NCBI RefSeq assembly: GCF_041021955.1
Contig: NZ_CP158375.1
Span: 3,832,501 to 3,896,500 of the forward strand
Direction: 5' to 3'
Source: Caulobacter sp. 73W
GTDB taxonomy: Bacteria > Pseudomonadota > Alphaproteobacteria > Caulobacterales > Caulobacteraceae
Length of the DNA stretch: 64,000 bases
Under the pieces are notes generated by a model that had not been told where the DNA came from, did not search any database, and saw only the letters and a list, made by a program, of their open reading frames with translations. Every line of letters begins with the position of its first letter. Position 1 is the stretch's first letter. Of the stretch, positions 18,084-29,437 are shown one piece after another. The position numbers were made by a program, and so were the translations under genes.

Positions 18084-18189
18084 TTCAGGGTTGCGTGGGG
18101 TGACAGGCCTTAAGGCCGAGCGTTCGCCAGCACTACCTAGGCGAGACGCGCCCCCGCGTGAGGAAACGCACGAAGGGGCGAAACATCAT

Positions 18190-20310
18190 ATGAGTCTCAC
18201 ACTGGTCGTTGCGGCCGGATTTCTGGCGGTGCTCTACGGCGTCGTCCAGACGGCCATGCTTATGCGCGCCTCCCCGGGCAATGCGCGAATGCAGGAGATC
18301 GCTGCGGCGATCCAAGAAGGCGCGCAGGCCTATCTGCGCCGGCAGTACACCACCATCGGCATCGTCGGGGTCGTCATCCTCGCCATCGTCTGGTTCCTGA
18401 TCGGACAATGGGCCGCTCTGGGCTTTGTCGTGGGATCGGTGCTGTCTGGCCTCGCTGGCTTCGCCGGCATGCTGATCTCGGTGCGCGCCAATGTGCGCAC
18501 GGCGCAGGCGGCGTCCGAAAGTCTCGCCAAGGGCCTGTCCCTGGCGTTCACCTCCGGGGCTGTCACCGGCATGCTGGTGGCGGGCTTCGCACTGCTGGGC
18601 GTCAGCGGTTACTACATCGTCCTCACCCATCACCTCGGCTTTGAGCCGACAAGCCGAGAAGTCGTCGACGCTTTGGTGGCTCTGGGCTTCGGCGCCAGCC
18701 TGATCTCGATCTTCGCCCGTCTGGGCGGCGGGATCTTCACCAAGGGCGCGGATGTCGGCGGCGACATGGTCGGCAAGGTCGAGGCTGGGATCCCCGAAGA
18801 TGACCCCCGCAACGCCGCCACCATCGCCGACAATGTGGGCGACAATGTCGGCGACTGCGCCGGCATGGCCGCCGACCTCTTCGAGACCTATGCGGTGACG
18901 ACCGTGGCGACCATGGTGCTGGCCGCCATCTTCTTCCGCGGCACGGATGTGGTCTCCACCATGATGCTGCTGCCGCTGGCCATCTGTGGCGTGTGCATCG
19001 TCACCTCGATCATCGGCGCCTTCTTTGTCCGCCTGGGTAAGAAGAACAACATCATGGGCGCCCTCTATCAGGGGCTGATCGTCACCGGCGTGCTGTCCAC
19101 CGGCGCGGTCTGGTGGGTGATCAACGATCTGGTCACCGGCTCCGTCACCGTGGGCGACAAGACCTTCGGCGCGATGGAGCTCTTCTACTGCGGGCTCGCG
19201 GGCCTGGCGGTGACGGCGGCCATCGTGGTGATCACCGAATACTACACCGGCACGGGCTTTCGGCCGGTCAAGTCGGTGGCCAAGGCGTCGGTCAGCGGTC
19301 ACGGCACCAACGTGATCCAAGGCCTGGCCATGTCGCTGGAGTCCACCGCGGCTCCGGCCCTGGTGATCATCGCCGGCATCATCGTCACCTACGGCCTGGC
19401 GGGCCTTTTCGGCATCGCTATCGCCACCACGACAATGTTGTCCCTGGCCGGCTTCATCGTCGCCTTGGACGCGTTTGGGCCGGTGACCGATAACGCCGGC
19501 GGCATCGCCGAGATGGCCGGTCTTCCCGGTGAAGTGCGAGTGTCGACCGACGCCCTGGACGCCGTCGGCAACACCACCAAGGCGGTGACCAAGGGCTACG
19601 CCATCGGCTCGGCGGGTCTGGGCGCTCTGGTGCTGTTTGCGGCCTATACTGAGGATCTGAAGTACTTCTCGGCCAACGCCGCGCCGGGCTCGTTCTTCGA
19701 GGGGGTAGGGGCGGTGGCCTTTGATCTTTCCAACCCCTACGTGGTCGTGGGCCTGCTGTTTGGCGGCCTGCTGCCTTTCCTGTTCGGCGGCATGGCGATG
19801 ACAGCCGTGGGCCGCGCCGCTCAGGCCGTGGTGGAAGAGGTGCGCCGGCAGTTTCGAGACATCCCCGGCATCATGGAGTTCAAGGCCAAGCCCGAATACG
19901 GCAAGGCGGTGGACATCCTGACCAAGGCGGCGATCCGCGAGATGATTGTGCCGTCGCTGCTGCCGGTTGTGTCGCCGATTGTGCTGTTCTTCGTCATCAA
20001 CGCCATCGCTGGCAAGGCTGACGCCTTCTCGGCCCTGGGGGCGATGCTGATGGGCGTGATCGTTACCGGCCTCTTCGTCGCCATCTCGATGACCTCGGGC
20101 GGCGGCGCTTGGGACAACGCCAAGAAGTACATCGAAGAGGGCAACTACGGCGGCAAGGGCTCTGAAGCCCACAAGGCCGCGGTGACCGGCGACACCGTAG
20201 GCGATCCCTATAAGGACACCTCCGGCCCGGCGGTGAACCCGATGATCAAGATCACCAACATCGTGGCCCTACTGCTGCTCGCGGTGCTGGCTCACGGCGC
20301 GTTGGGCTGA
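18190..20310 (+). CDS. hppA: membrane-bound proton-translocating pyrophosphatase, K+-independent type
   Basis: A 706-residue integral membrane enzyme with about 16 transmembrane helices that couples pyrophosphate hydrolysis to proton export. The catalytic motif is complete: [20 protein letters not shown] near residue 190, then [20 protein letters not shown]; further acidic motifs are [13 protein letters not shown] and [14 protein letters not shown] near the C-terminus. The determinant [18 protein letters not shown] has Lys after GNTT and Thr at the next key site, the combination of K+-independent H+-pumps. ATG 18190 is selected because it begins the first membrane helix; the open frame upstream is hydrophilic. 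Confidence 0.95.
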   Translation: MSLTLVVAAGFLAVLYGVVQTAMLMRASPGNARMQEIAAAIQEGAQAYLRRQYTTIGIVGVVILAIVWFLIGQWAALGFVVGSVLSGLAGFAGMLISVRANVRTAQAASESLAKGLSLAFTSGAVTGMLVAGFALLGVSGYYIVLTHHLGFEPTSREVVDALVALGFGASLISIFARLGGGIFTKGADVGGDMVGKVEAGIPEDDPRNAATIADNVGDNVGDCAGMAADLFETYAVTTVATMVLAAIFFRGTDVVSTMMLLPLAICGVCIVTSIIGAFFVRLGKKNNIMGALYQGLIVTGVLSTGAVWWVINDLVTGSVTVGDKTFGAMELFYCGLAGLAVTAAIVVITEYYTGTGFRPVKSVAKASVSGHGTNVIQGLAMSLESTAAPALVIIAGIIVTYGLAGLFGIAIATTTMLSLAGFIVALDAFGPVTDNAGGIAEMAGLPGEVRVSTDALDAVGNTTKAVTKGYAIGSAGLGALVLFAAYTEDLKYFSANAAPGSFFEGVGAVAFDLSNPYVVVGLLFGGLLPFLFGGMAMTAVGRAAQAVVEEVRRQFRDIPGIMEFKAKPEYGKAVDILTKAAIREMIVPSLLPVVSPIVLFFVINAIAGKADAFSALGAMLMGVIVTGLFVAISMTSGGGAWDNAKKYIEEGNYGGKGSEAHKAAVTGDTVGDPYKDTSGPAVNPMIKITNIVALLLLAVLAHGALG

Positions 20311-20332
20311 TCCTCACAGCCTTCGAGACAGG

Positions 20333-20364
20333 ACGCCCCGGAGAGCGATCTCCGGGGCGTTTTC
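20333..20364 (+). terminator. hppA intrinsic terminator
   Basis: A perfect 12-bp GC-rich stem (20333-20344 with 20349-20360) around GCGA, directly followed by TTTT, starting 23 bases after the hppA stop. Confidence 0.9.
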
Positions 20365-20611
20365 TAATTCTGTCACTGATTTGCATGCTTCGATGAAAAG
20401 CGATCGCATTGGATCTCAATTCACGCGTCTGAATTTTGATTGTCGCAATTTTGTTGTAAACAACGGTGCGGCAATCGAGGCGTAAAAATGAATCTATATA
20501 TAATATGTACTGTCATAAAACTTTGACTTGAGCGCACAACGACGCGACGTTAGGCCGCGACCCAGCAGGTCCTCCGCGATGGGGGCGAAATATACTTGCT
20601 AGGGGAAGACT
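20365..20611 (+). promoter_or_regulatory. AT-rich upstream region of the first TonB receptor with a palindromic operator candidate
   Basis: No gene is seen in this stretch. It is much richer in A/T than the surroundings, with TATATATAATATG around 20496-20507 (a TATAAT at 20499-20504). The dyad GTTGT-AA-ACAAC lies at 20453-20464. A ribosome site (AGGGGAAG) precedes the ATG at 20612. The dyad looks like a regulator binding site (LacI/TetR-like size); the regulator is unknown. Confidence 0.5.
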
Positions 20612-23359
20612 ATGAGAAATCGAATCCTTGGCACGACGGCGTTCGCCGTTGTGGCTGCATCGCCGTTTGTCGCTCTGGCCCAAGCCGCGCCGAGCGCTGC
20701 TGACTCGGTCGAAGAGATCATCGTCACCGGCACCTATCGCAAAAGCTTGGAGCAGGCCGTTGATCTGAAGCGCGACGCGGTCGGCTTCTCCGACTCCATC
20801 GTCGCCACCGACGTGGCAAACTTCCCCGAACAGAACCTGGCCGAAGCGCTGCAGCGCATCCCAGGCGTGACCATCGAGCGCAACAAGGGCCTGGGCAGCC
20901 GGGTCATGGTGCGCGGCCTGCCTAGCGAATTCACCTTCGTCTCGATCAACAAGCTGGCCACCGCCTCGGGCAGCGGCGGCCGCGACGTCGAGTTCGACAT
21001 CTTCGCCTCGGAGATCATCCAGCAGGTGACCGTCCAAAAGTCCCCGCGGGCTTCGGACGAAGAAGGCGGCATCGCCGGCTCGATCAACATCACCACAGCG
21101 CGCCCGTTCGACTATTCGGGCCGCAAACTGGTGGTCTCGGCCGAAGGCGCCCACAACTCGATCTCCGAGAAGTACGATCCCAAGTTCGCGGTCCTGGCCA
21201 GCAACACCTGGGGTGACTTTGGCGCCCTGGCGTCCTTCTCGGTCGCCACCCGCACCAACCGCACCGACAGCAACTCAGGCGTCAACTTCCGCCCGGCTTT
21301 CCGCTTCCTCGAAGCGGGCGGCGCGCGTGAAGCCCAAGGCCGCGCGACGCTGCTGCGCGACGTTGGTCTGAACCTGTCGAACGCCGACATGGACAACCGT
21401 GACGTCACCGGCCGGATCATCTTCCAGGACAAGGTCGGCGACCGCGTCTATCTGAACGAGCAGGACCAGTGGGGCGGCACCTTGTCGCTGCAGTACCAAC
21501 CGACGTCCAGCTTCACCTTGTCGTTCGACGCCATGCTCGGCGGCTTTGACGCAACCGAAGATGAGTACGATGCGGCGGCCTATTCGGCCTCCAGCCGCAG
21601 CACCTTCGAGACGGTGCACGCGTTCGACAAGACGACGCTGGCCAGCGACGGCATCGTCGTCCTGCGGGACGTGTCCTACACCGCCACCCAGCACGAGATC
21701 CTGAGCAAGGAGCGTATCGCCAAGACCGATTACGCTCAGTTCGGCACAGAGCTGCAATGGAAGGGCGACAACTGGGTGTTCAACGCCCTGGCCGGTTACT
21801 CGGGCGCCGAGAAGACCATAGACTACTCCAACCTAAAACACGTGGCCTACGCCCCGTCGCGGACCCGCTGGACCTCGCGCGGCGGCGAGACGGTCAAGAG
21901 CAACAACCCGCTCTCGATCGACATGTACAACTCGCCGAGCAGCTATCTGTTCGAAGCCTACGAGACGACCCTGGAGTCGACCACCGACGACAAGTACGCC
22001 GCCCAGGCGGACTTCACCCGTCACTTCAACCTCGGCTTCTTCCCGGCCTTGGACAACATCCAAGTCGGCGCGCGCTACACCAAGAAGACCAAGGAGCGCC
22101 AGTACGGCCAGCTGAACATCCAAGGCCCCAGCGCTGGCAGCACCGCGTGGCTGAACAAGCGCACCCTGGCCGAAAGCCAGATCGCCCCGATCGGCGACAT
22201 CGTCCCGGGCGGCGGCTACTCGATCAGCAATCTCAACTGGAGCCAGGCGAGCAATGACTACGCCCGCCGCACTTTCCGGTACGCCGGCTTCTCCACGCCG
22301 TTCGACGTGGGCCAATACTATGAGGTCTCCGAAGAGGTCCTGAGCGCCTACGCCATGGCCGACTTCAAGTTCGATGTCGCCACCGTTCCGGTGTTCATCA
22401 ACGCTGGCGGCCGCTACGTCGACACCACGGTCAACTCGGCCGGCTATCATCAGGTCCAAACGCCCACGGGCGGCACCACCTACACCCCCGATCCGGTGTC
22501 GAGCGAAGGCAGCTACAAGAAGTTCCTGCCCAGCTTGAACATCACCGCCGACCTGACCGACAGCATCATCCTGCGCGCCGCAGCCTCGGAGACCCTGATC
22601 CGTCCGGCCCTGACGGATCTGGCCTACAAGCGCACCGCTAGCTGGAACTCGTTCCGCTTCACCGACGGCAACCCGAACTTGAAGCCGACCTACGCCAAGC
22701 AGTGGGAAGTGGGTCTTGAAAAGTACCTGGGCGAGGGCGGCCTTCTGGCGGCCTCGTACTTCTGGAAGGAAATTGAGGGCGTCGTCCGCAGCCAGCTGAC
22801 CGGCACGGTCCCCAACGTCACCAAGTACAACGCCAACGGCACGATCGACGGCGTCTATGACTTCGACGTCTATCAGCCGGTCAACGCCGACGGCTCCTAC
22901 AAGGTCAGCGGTGTGGAACTGGTGGCCATGCTGCCGTTCGGTCTGATCCACGATCGCCTGGAAGGCTTTGGCGTCAACGCCAACTACACCGTGCTCGACA
23001 GCTCCTTGACGGGCCAGTCGATCATCGGCGTGGCGACCCCGCCGATCGGCCTCGCCGACAACACCTATAACGTCACGCTCTACTACGGGAACGACCGGTT
23101 CCAGGCGCGCGCGTCCTATAACTACAAGGACAAGTACGTCGAAGGCATCGGTTACGAGATGTACCCGATCTGGCGCGACAGCTACGGCCAGACCGACATC
23201 TCGGTCAGCTACAACGTCACCGACATGATCCAGGTCAATCTGGAAGCCATCAACATCACCGACGAGGCGACCACCGGCTACACGATGGATCCGTCCTTCC
23301 CGGTCATGTACGAAAAGTCGGGCCGCCGGGTCAGCATGGGCCTGCGCATGAACTTCTGA
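20612..23359 (+). CDS. TonB-dependent outer membrane receptor (Caulobacter/Xanthomonas type)
   Basis: A 915-residue outer-membrane active transporter. A signal peptide (ILGTTAFAVVAASPFVALAQ) is followed by a TonB box, VEEIIVTG, near residue 35. The plug domain has NFPEQNLAEALQRIPGVTIE and VMVRGLPSEFTFVSIN. The barrel ends in the terminal strand RRVSMGLRMNF with the C-terminal Phe needed for outer-membrane assembly. It resembles the subfamily of about 900-1000 residues expanded in Caulobacter for uptake of sugars and peptides. Neighbouring peptidase and aminotransferase genes suggest peptides or amino-acid derivatives as substrate (inference). Confidence 0.92.
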   Translation: MRNRILGTTAFAVVAASPFVALAQAAPSAADSVEEIIVTGTYRKSLEQAVDLKRDAVGFSDSIVATDVANFPEQNLAEALQRIPGVTIERNKGLGSRVMVRGLPSEFTFVSINKLATASGSGGRDVEFDIFASEIIQQVTVQKSPRASDEEGGIAGSINITTARPFDYSGRKLVVSAEGAHNSISEKYDPKFAVLASNTWGDFGALASFSVATRTNRTDSNSGVNFRPAFRFLEAGGAREAQGRATLLRDVGLNLSNADMDNRDVTGRIIFQDKVGDRVYLNEQDQWGGTLSLQYQPTSSFTLSFDAMLGGFDATEDEYDAAAYSASSRSTFETVHAFDKTTLASDGIVVLRDVSYTATQHEILSKERIAKTDYAQFGTELQWKGDNWVFNALAGYSGAEKTIDYSNLKHVAYAPSRTRWTSRGGETVKSNNPLSIDMYNSPSSYLFEAYETTLESTTDDKYAAQADFTRHFNLGFFPALDNIQVGARYTKKTKERQYGQLNIQGPSAGSTAWLNKRTLAESQIAPIGDIVPGGGYSISNLNWSQASNDYARRTFRYAGFSTPFDVGQYYEVSEEVLSAYAMADFKFDVATVPVFINAGGRYVDTTVNSAGYHQVQTPTGGTTYTPDPVSSEGSYKKFLPSLNITADLTDSIILRAAASETLIRPALTDLAYKRTASWNSFRFTDGNPNLKPTYAKQWEVGLEKYLGEGGLLAASYFWKEIEGVVRSQLTGTVPNVTKYNANGTIDGVYDFDVYQPVNADGSYKVSGVELVAMLPFGLIHDRLEGFGVNANYTVLDSSLTGQSIIGVATPPIGLADNTYNVTLYYGNDRFQARASYNYKDKYVEGIGYEMYPIWRDSYGQTDISVSYNVTDMIQVNLEAINITDEATTGYTMDPSFPVMYEKSGRRVSMGLRMNF

Positions 23360-23385
23360 TCTGGCCGCAAGGCTTGACGATCACG

Positions 23386-23421
23386 AGGGGCGCGATCGGC
23401 GAGAGCCGGTCGCGCCCCTTG
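23386..23421 (+). terminator. hairpin after the first TonB receptor
   Basis: A 15-bp stem with one G-T pair (23386-23400 with 23405-23419) closed by a GAGA tetraloop, 26 bases after the receptor stop. Only two T residues follow, but the stem is very stable. Confidence 0.7.
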
Positions 23422-23476
23422 GCGTCTGAGCAGGCCAGTTTGCGGCGACCTAGAATAAGTCGGTCTCAGAACGAGC

Positions 23477-23490
23477 ATTAGTCGTTTGCG
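23477..23490 (+). promoter_or_regulatory. ATTAGTC motif, copy 1 (before S10 peptidase)
   Basis: ATTAGTCGTTTGCG ends 58 bases before the peptidase ATG. The same motif with one change lies 56 bases before the class III aminotransferase start at 26101, suggesting a common promoter element or regulator site. Confidence 0.5.
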
Positions 23491-23548
23491 TAGCTGTCGC
23501 GCTTGCCCGCGTCATGCCCTCCATAAAAGCGAGGGGCCAAGGCATCAC

Positions 23549-25084
23549 ATGCGACAAACCAAAGGACTGAAACAGCGCGGAGTGGGGAGCGTGGCGGTCG
23601 CTGTGACCCTGGGCCTGGCCGCTCTTACCCCCGCCTGGGCGCAGGACGCCAAGCCCGCGGCGGCGCAAGACCTCAAGGACAAGGCCATCGTTCTTGACGC
23701 GTCGATCTATCCGGCGCCGGCCTCGACCAAGATGACCACACGCTTGGATGGGCGGCTGCTGTCCTACACCGCCACCGCCGGCTCCATGCCGGTGCGCGAT
23801 GAGAAGAACAGGACCATCGCCCAGGTGGTCTACACGTCCTACGTTCTAGATGGTCCGCGAGACCCCAATCGGCCGATCACCTTCGCCTTCAATGGCGGCC
23901 CGGGGGCGGCCTCGGTCTTCCTCCACATGGGGGCGATCGGACCCAAGCGGGTGCAATTCGGCGCTCAGGGCGATGCGGCGTCGGATTCGGCGGTGCTGAT
24001 CGACAATCCCTATACCTGGCTCGACTTCACCGACCTGATCTTCATCGATCCGGTCAATACCGGCTTCTCGCGCTCGCTGGTCGATGAGGCCGAGACCAAG
24101 AAGAACTTCTACGGCGTCGAGCAGGACATCAGCTACCTGTCGCGCGTCATCTACGACTGGCTGCTCAAGAACGAGCGAATGACCTCGCCCAAGTACATCG
24201 CCGGCGAAAGCTATGGCGGCTTTCGCGCGCCGCGCCTGACCGAGAAGCTGCAGACCGACCTTGGGGTCGGTATCAATGGCATGGTCATGGTCTCGCCGCT
24301 GCTCGACGGCTCAAGCTGGGTGGGCGGGGACCTTTCGCCGATCCAGTGGGTGGTGACCCTGCCGACCATGGCGGCGGCCAACTATGAGCGACAGGGCAAG
24401 GCCTTGAGCGCGGCGCAGATGGCCGAGGTCGAGGACTATGCGCGCGGTGAATACGCCGCCGACCTGCTGAAGGGCTGGAGCGATCCGGCGGCGCTGGATC
24501 GCATTGTCAGCAAGGTGACCGCCTATACCGGCCTGCCGCAGGACAAGGTGCGCCAATGGGGCGGACGGGTCGAGACCAGGGCCATTCTGCGTGAGACCTA
24601 TCGCGACGAAGGCAAGATCGGCTCGTGGTACGAGGCCAATGTCACCGGCTACGATCCCTATCCGTGGGCGCCTGATCAGCGCGCCGGCGACATCCTTTTG
24701 GAGGCCTTGGTGGGGCCGTCGTCCAGCGCCTATGTGGACCTGGTCACCCGCCAGATCGGCTGGAAGTACGATGGGCGCTACCACGCCCTCAATCGCAACA
24801 TCATCGGCAATTGGGACATTCCCAACTCGCGGGTGGAGTCCGTCGGCGCCTTCAGGCGCTCGCTCGCCACCGACCCGAAAATGAAGGTGCTGATCGTCCA
24901 CGGCTACGGCGATCTGGCCACGCCCTACATGACCTCCAAGATCGTGGCGGACCAGATCCCGCCCACGCTCGCCAAGGAGCGCTTGAAGCTCAAGGTCTAT
25001 CCGGGCGGGCACATGTTCTACAGCCGCGCCGACAGCGGCGCGGCCATGCGCGCCGACGTTCGGGCGCTCTATACGGGGCGCTGA
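23549..25084 (+). CDS. S10 family serine carboxypeptidase-like peptidase
   Basis: A 511-residue exported serine peptidase of the alpha/beta hydrolase fold. The signal peptide contains VGSVAVAVTLGLAALTPAWA. The oxyanion region FAFNGGPGAASVFLHMG and the nucleophile motif YIAGESYGGFRAPRL (near residue 220) are the S10 hallmarks. The acid lies in VHGYGDLATPY and the His in YPGGHMFYSRADSG near the C-terminus, so the triad is complete. It probably trims peptides at the C-terminus in the periplasm. ATG 23549 follows GAGGGG; the frame is open further upstream but without signal-peptide character. A conserved motif at 23477 is shared with the aminotransferase gene at 26101. Confidence 0.9.
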   Translation: MRQTKGLKQRGVGSVAVAVTLGLAALTPAWAQDAKPAAAQDLKDKAIVLDASIYPAPASTKMTTRLDGRLLSYTATAGSMPVRDEKNRTIAQVVYTSYVLDGPRDPNRPITFAFNGGPGAASVFLHMGAIGPKRVQFGAQGDAASDSAVLIDNPYTWLDFTDLIFIDPVNTGFSRSLVDEAETKKNFYGVEQDISYLSRVIYDWLLKNERMTSPKYIAGESYGGFRAPRLTEKLQTDLGVGINGMVMVSPLLDGSSWVGGDLSPIQWVVTLPTMAAANYERQGKALSAAQMAEVEDYARGEYAADLLKGWSDPAALDRIVSKVTAYTGLPQDKVRQWGGRVETRAILRETYRDEGKIGSWYEANVTGYDPYPWAPDQRAGDILLEALVGPSSSAYVDLVTRQIGWKYDGRYHALNRNIIGNWDIPNSRVESVGAFRRSLATDPKMKVLIVHGYGDLATPYMTSKIVADQIPPTLAKERLKLKVYPGGHMFYSRADSGAAMRADVRALYTGR

Positions 25085-25107
25085 GCAGGGTGGGGCGGTC
25101 GGCGCGC

Positions 25108-26004
25108 CTAGATCGCCGGCCGCTCTTGCCCCTGGTCGACGAGCCATCGGACGAAGGCGTCGGTCGCTTCCGACAAGGGCTCGGATGCTTTGGTGAGGAC
25201 GTAGAACTGCTTGTCGGCTGGGGCGCGCCGGGCCGAGAGCGGCTGCAGACGCCCTTGGGCGATCAGGTCCGACACCAGAGCGGTATGGCCGATCATGAAG
25301 CCCTGACCGTTGAGGGCGGCGTCCACGACCATCGAATAGAGCGAGAAGGTCTGGATCGTGATGTCGGCAGGCGCCGACTGACCGGTGCGGGCCAGCCAGT
25401 CATCGAAGTCGCTCGTCCAATAGGTGTCGAGCAACAAGGGCGCGCCGCCCGGCAGGCCTTGGCCATCGACCTTGGAAGCAGCGATCAGCTGCGGACTGGC
25501 GACCGGCACAAGTTCATCGAGCAGGATCGGACGATGATCACAGCCGGCGAAGGGCGGTCGCCCATAGCGGATGGCTACGTCGAAATCGGCGGTGCGAAGA
25601 TCGATCAAGGTTGCGTCCGCCCAGATCTCGACAGTCGCGCCCGTGTTGAGCTGATGGAAGGCCGCCAGGCGAGGGCCCAGCCAAAGCTGCGCCAGCGCCG
25701 GCAAGATGGTGACGCGAAGCGGCCGTGAGTTCTTGGCGAAGACGATCTCCCGCGTCGCCTGCGCCAGCTGTTCAAGGGGCTGAGCTGCGCGGCGCGCATA
25801 GCGACGACCCACTTCGGTCAAGCGCACGCCCTGGGCGTGACGCTGGAAAAGCGCAACGCCCAAGAAGCCTTCGAGGGACTTGATGCGCTGGCTGACCGCC
25901 CCTGGGGTGACGCCAAGCTGCTGGGCGGCCAGCGCAAAACTCTCGGTCTCGGCGGTGACTGCGAAGACCCGTAGCCAGTCGAGATTGGGAAGTTCGCGTT
26001 GCAT
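25108..26004 (-). CDS. LysR family transcriptional regulator
   Basis: A 298-residue LysR-type regulator, closest in pattern to the GcvA-like branch. The winged helix-turn-helix covers residues 8-66: NLDWLRVFAVTAETESFALA, then QLGVTPGAVSQRIKSLEGFL and LFQRHAQGVRLTEVG. The effector domain begins near residue 92 with RPLRVTILPALAQLWLGPRL. It is divergent from the aminotransferase/decarboxylase gene at 26101 with a 96-bp intergenic region, so it is the likely regulator of that gene, and possibly of the peptidase gene that ends 23 bases from its stop. The ligand is unknown. Confidence 0.92.
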   Translation of the reverse strand: MQRELPNLDWLRVFAVTAETESFALAAQQLGVTPGAVSQRIKSLEGFLGVALFQRHAQGVRLTEVGRRYARRAAQPLEQLAQATREIVFAKNSRPLRVTILPALAQLWLGPRLAAFHQLNTGATVEIWADATLIDLRTADFDVAIRYGRPPFAGCDHRPILLDELVPVASPQLIAASKVDGQGLPGGAPLLLDTYWTSDFDDWLARTGQSAPADITIQTFSLYSMVVDAALNGQGFMIGHTALVSDLIAQGRLQPLSARRAPADKQFYVLTKASEPLSEATDAFVRWLVDQGQERPAI

Positions 26005-26030
26005 CAGAAAATGTCTTCCTGAGCGCCAAG

Positions 26031-26044
26031 ATTAGTCATTTGCG
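26031..26044 (+). promoter_or_regulatory. ATTAGTC motif, copy 2 (LysR/aminotransferase intergenic)
   Basis: ATTAGTCATTTGCG, 13 of 14 bases identical to the site at 23477-23490. It lies between the divergent LysR and aminotransferase genes, which is the usual position of a LysR-type binding site. Confidence 0.5.
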
Positions 26045-26073
26045 GCGGCGGCCCTTTGGCATCGATTGTCTAG

Positions 26074-27456
<1,383 letters not shown>

Positions 27457-27489
27457 CGCCAACTGACGGGATTGAGGGGAAAGCCGACC

Positions 27490-29382
27490 ATGTTCGAGGA
27501 TCATCAGGGGCCTTTGAAAGGCCCGCGTCTTGGCCGACGCGCGCTGCTTGGCGCCGCGGCGGCAGGTATCTTGGCCGCCCATCCGCTTCGCGCGCTTGCG
27601 GCCAGCGCGGTCCCGCCGGCCGCGCAAGGCGCGGCGGCCGATGCTGAGACTGCTCGCCTCAACGCCTGGCTGAACGCCCAGTATGAGGCGGCGTTGGATC
27701 TTAGTCCGATGATGCGCTCGTACGCCGGCGACAAGAAGAACTACGACAAGATCGACGACCTTTCCGAAGACGCCCTGACCGCCTCCTTGGCCTGGCGGCG
27801 CGCCTCGGTGGACGCCCTGCGGCGCCAGTTCGACCGCGATCGCCTCACAGCAGAGGGTCAGACCTCCTACGACCTTTGGGTCGTCGAGTATGAGATGGCC
27901 GCCGCCGCCGATAAGTTTCGGCGCAACGAGTACGTCTTCAGCCAGATCTTTGGCGTCCATACGAGTTTCGCCCAGTTCCTCATCGCCATTCACAAGGTCG
28001 ATGAGCCGGCGGACATGGACGCCTACGTCGCGCGCATCAGCGGGCTTTCGCGCGCGCTTGGCCAACGGCTGGAGAGCGCCAAACTGAACGCTGCGGCCGG
28101 CGTTCGCTCGCCGCGCTACGCCTATGACGCAGTGATCAAACAAGCCCACGGCCTGAGCGCCGGCGCGCCCTTTGACGACGACGCCGACAACAGCGTGTGG
28201 GCGGACGCCAAGGCCAAGGCTGACGCTCTCGTCGTCGCCGGCAAGATCAGCGCCGCCGACGCCGAGCGCTGCAAGCAGGCGGCCCGCAAGGCGCTGATCG
28301 AGGATTGGGGACCGGCCTACAGGCATCTCATCGCCTGGCTGCAGGCTGACCGGCCCAATACCGCCGCCATCGCCACGGGGGTCGGGAAGGATCCCAATGG
28401 CGCGGCCTTCTATGCCGAGCGCCTGGCGGCCAGCACGACGACCGACCTGACCGCCGAGCAGATCCATCAGATCGGTTTGTCGGAAGTCACCCGCATCAAG
28501 GGCGAGATGGAGGCGATCAAGCAGCAGGTGGGCTTCACCGGCTCCTTGCAGGACTTCTTCCGCTACATCCGCGAGGACGACCGCTTCTATTATCCCAACA
28601 CTGATGAGGGCCGGCAGGCCTTCATCACCGCCGCGACCAACCATCTGGCCTTCATGAAGGCGCGGCTGCCCGACTATTTCGGCGTCCTGCCCAAGGCCGA
28701 CGTGGTGGTCAAACGGGTCGAAGCCTATCGCGAGGTCGCCGGAGCGCCGCAGCACTACCTGATCGGCTCGAGGGACGGATCGCGGCCAGGGGTGTTCTAC
28801 GCCCACATGTCCGACATGCGATCCTTGCCCATCCCGCAGCTGGAGGTGATCACCTACCACGAGGGAAATCCCGGCCATCACATGCAGTTCTCCATCGCCC
28901 AGGAACTGACCGATGTGCCGAGATTCCGCACCCAGCTCTATTACAACGCCACCCAAGAGGGCTGGGGGCTCTACACCGAGCTGCTCGCCAAGGAGATGGG
29001 CGCCTACAAGGATCCCTATTCGGACTTCGGCCGCCTGACGACCGAGATCTGGCGGGCGATCCGGCTCGTCGTCGACACCGGCCTGCACGCCAAGGGGTGG
29101 ACCGAAGAAGAGGCGGTCGCCTACTTCGCCGCCAATTCGGCCGCCTCGCAAAGCCAGATCCGCGCCGAGGTCCAGCGCTACATCGTCATGCCGGGCCAGG
29201 CGACGGGCTACAAGATCGGCATGATCGAGATCCTCAAGATGCGCCGCAACGCCAAGGCTCAGTTGGGCGATCGCTTCGACATCAAGGGGTTCCACGACAC
29301 CATCCTGGGCGGCGGACAGATGACCCTTGGACTGTTGCAAGCCCGTGTCGATCGCTGGGCGCAGGGGCGTAAAGTCGCCTAG
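27490..29382 (+). CDS. DUF885 family exported protein (putative metallopeptidase)
   Basis: A 630-residue protein with a twin-arginine-type signal (GRRALLGAAAAGILAAHPLR). DUF885 proteins are helical, related in fold to M2/M3 peptidases. The metal-binding motif YHEGNPGHHMQ is present near residue 457, with QEGWGLYTELLAKEMG, supplying a downstream Glu, about 40 residues later. LPIPQLEVITYHEG before it is also conserved in the family. Activity has rarely been shown; peptide hydrolysis is the best inference, fitting the S10 peptidase upstream. ATG 27490 is preferred over a start 18 bases earlier because GAGGGGAAAG precedes it. Confidence 0.85.
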   Translation: MFEDHQGPLKGPRLGRRALLGAAAAGILAAHPLRALAASAVPPAAQGAAADAETARLNAWLNAQYEAALDLSPMMRSYAGDKKNYDKIDDLSEDALTASLAWRRASVDALRRQFDRDRLTAEGQTSYDLWVVEYEMAAAADKFRRNEYVFSQIFGVHTSFAQFLIAIHKVDEPADMDAYVARISGLSRALGQRLESAKLNAAAGVRSPRYAYDAVIKQAHGLSAGAPFDDDADNSVWADAKAKADALVVAGKISAADAERCKQAARKALIEDWGPAYRHLIAWLQADRPNTAAIATGVGKDPNGAAFYAERLAASTTTDLTAEQIHQIGLSEVTRIKGEMEAIKQQVGFTGSLQDFFRYIREDDRFYYPNTDEGRQAFITAATNHLAFMKARLPDYFGVLPKADVVVKRVEAYREVAGAPQHYLIGSRDGSRPGVFYAHMSDMRSLPIPQLEVITYHEGNPGHHMQFSIAQELTDVPRFRTQLYYNATQEGWGLYTELLAKEMGAYKDPYSDFGRLTTEIWRAIRLVVDTGLHAKGWTEEEAVAYFAANSAASQSQIRAEVQRYIVMPGQATGYKIGMIEILKMRRNAKAQLGDRFDIKGFHDTILGGGQMTLGLLQARVDRWAQGRKVA

Positions 29383-29437
29383 GCGCCCTTGCGCCCTGAG
29401 GCCTGCTGTCCCCAAAAGCGGCAAATCGTACCTTGCG

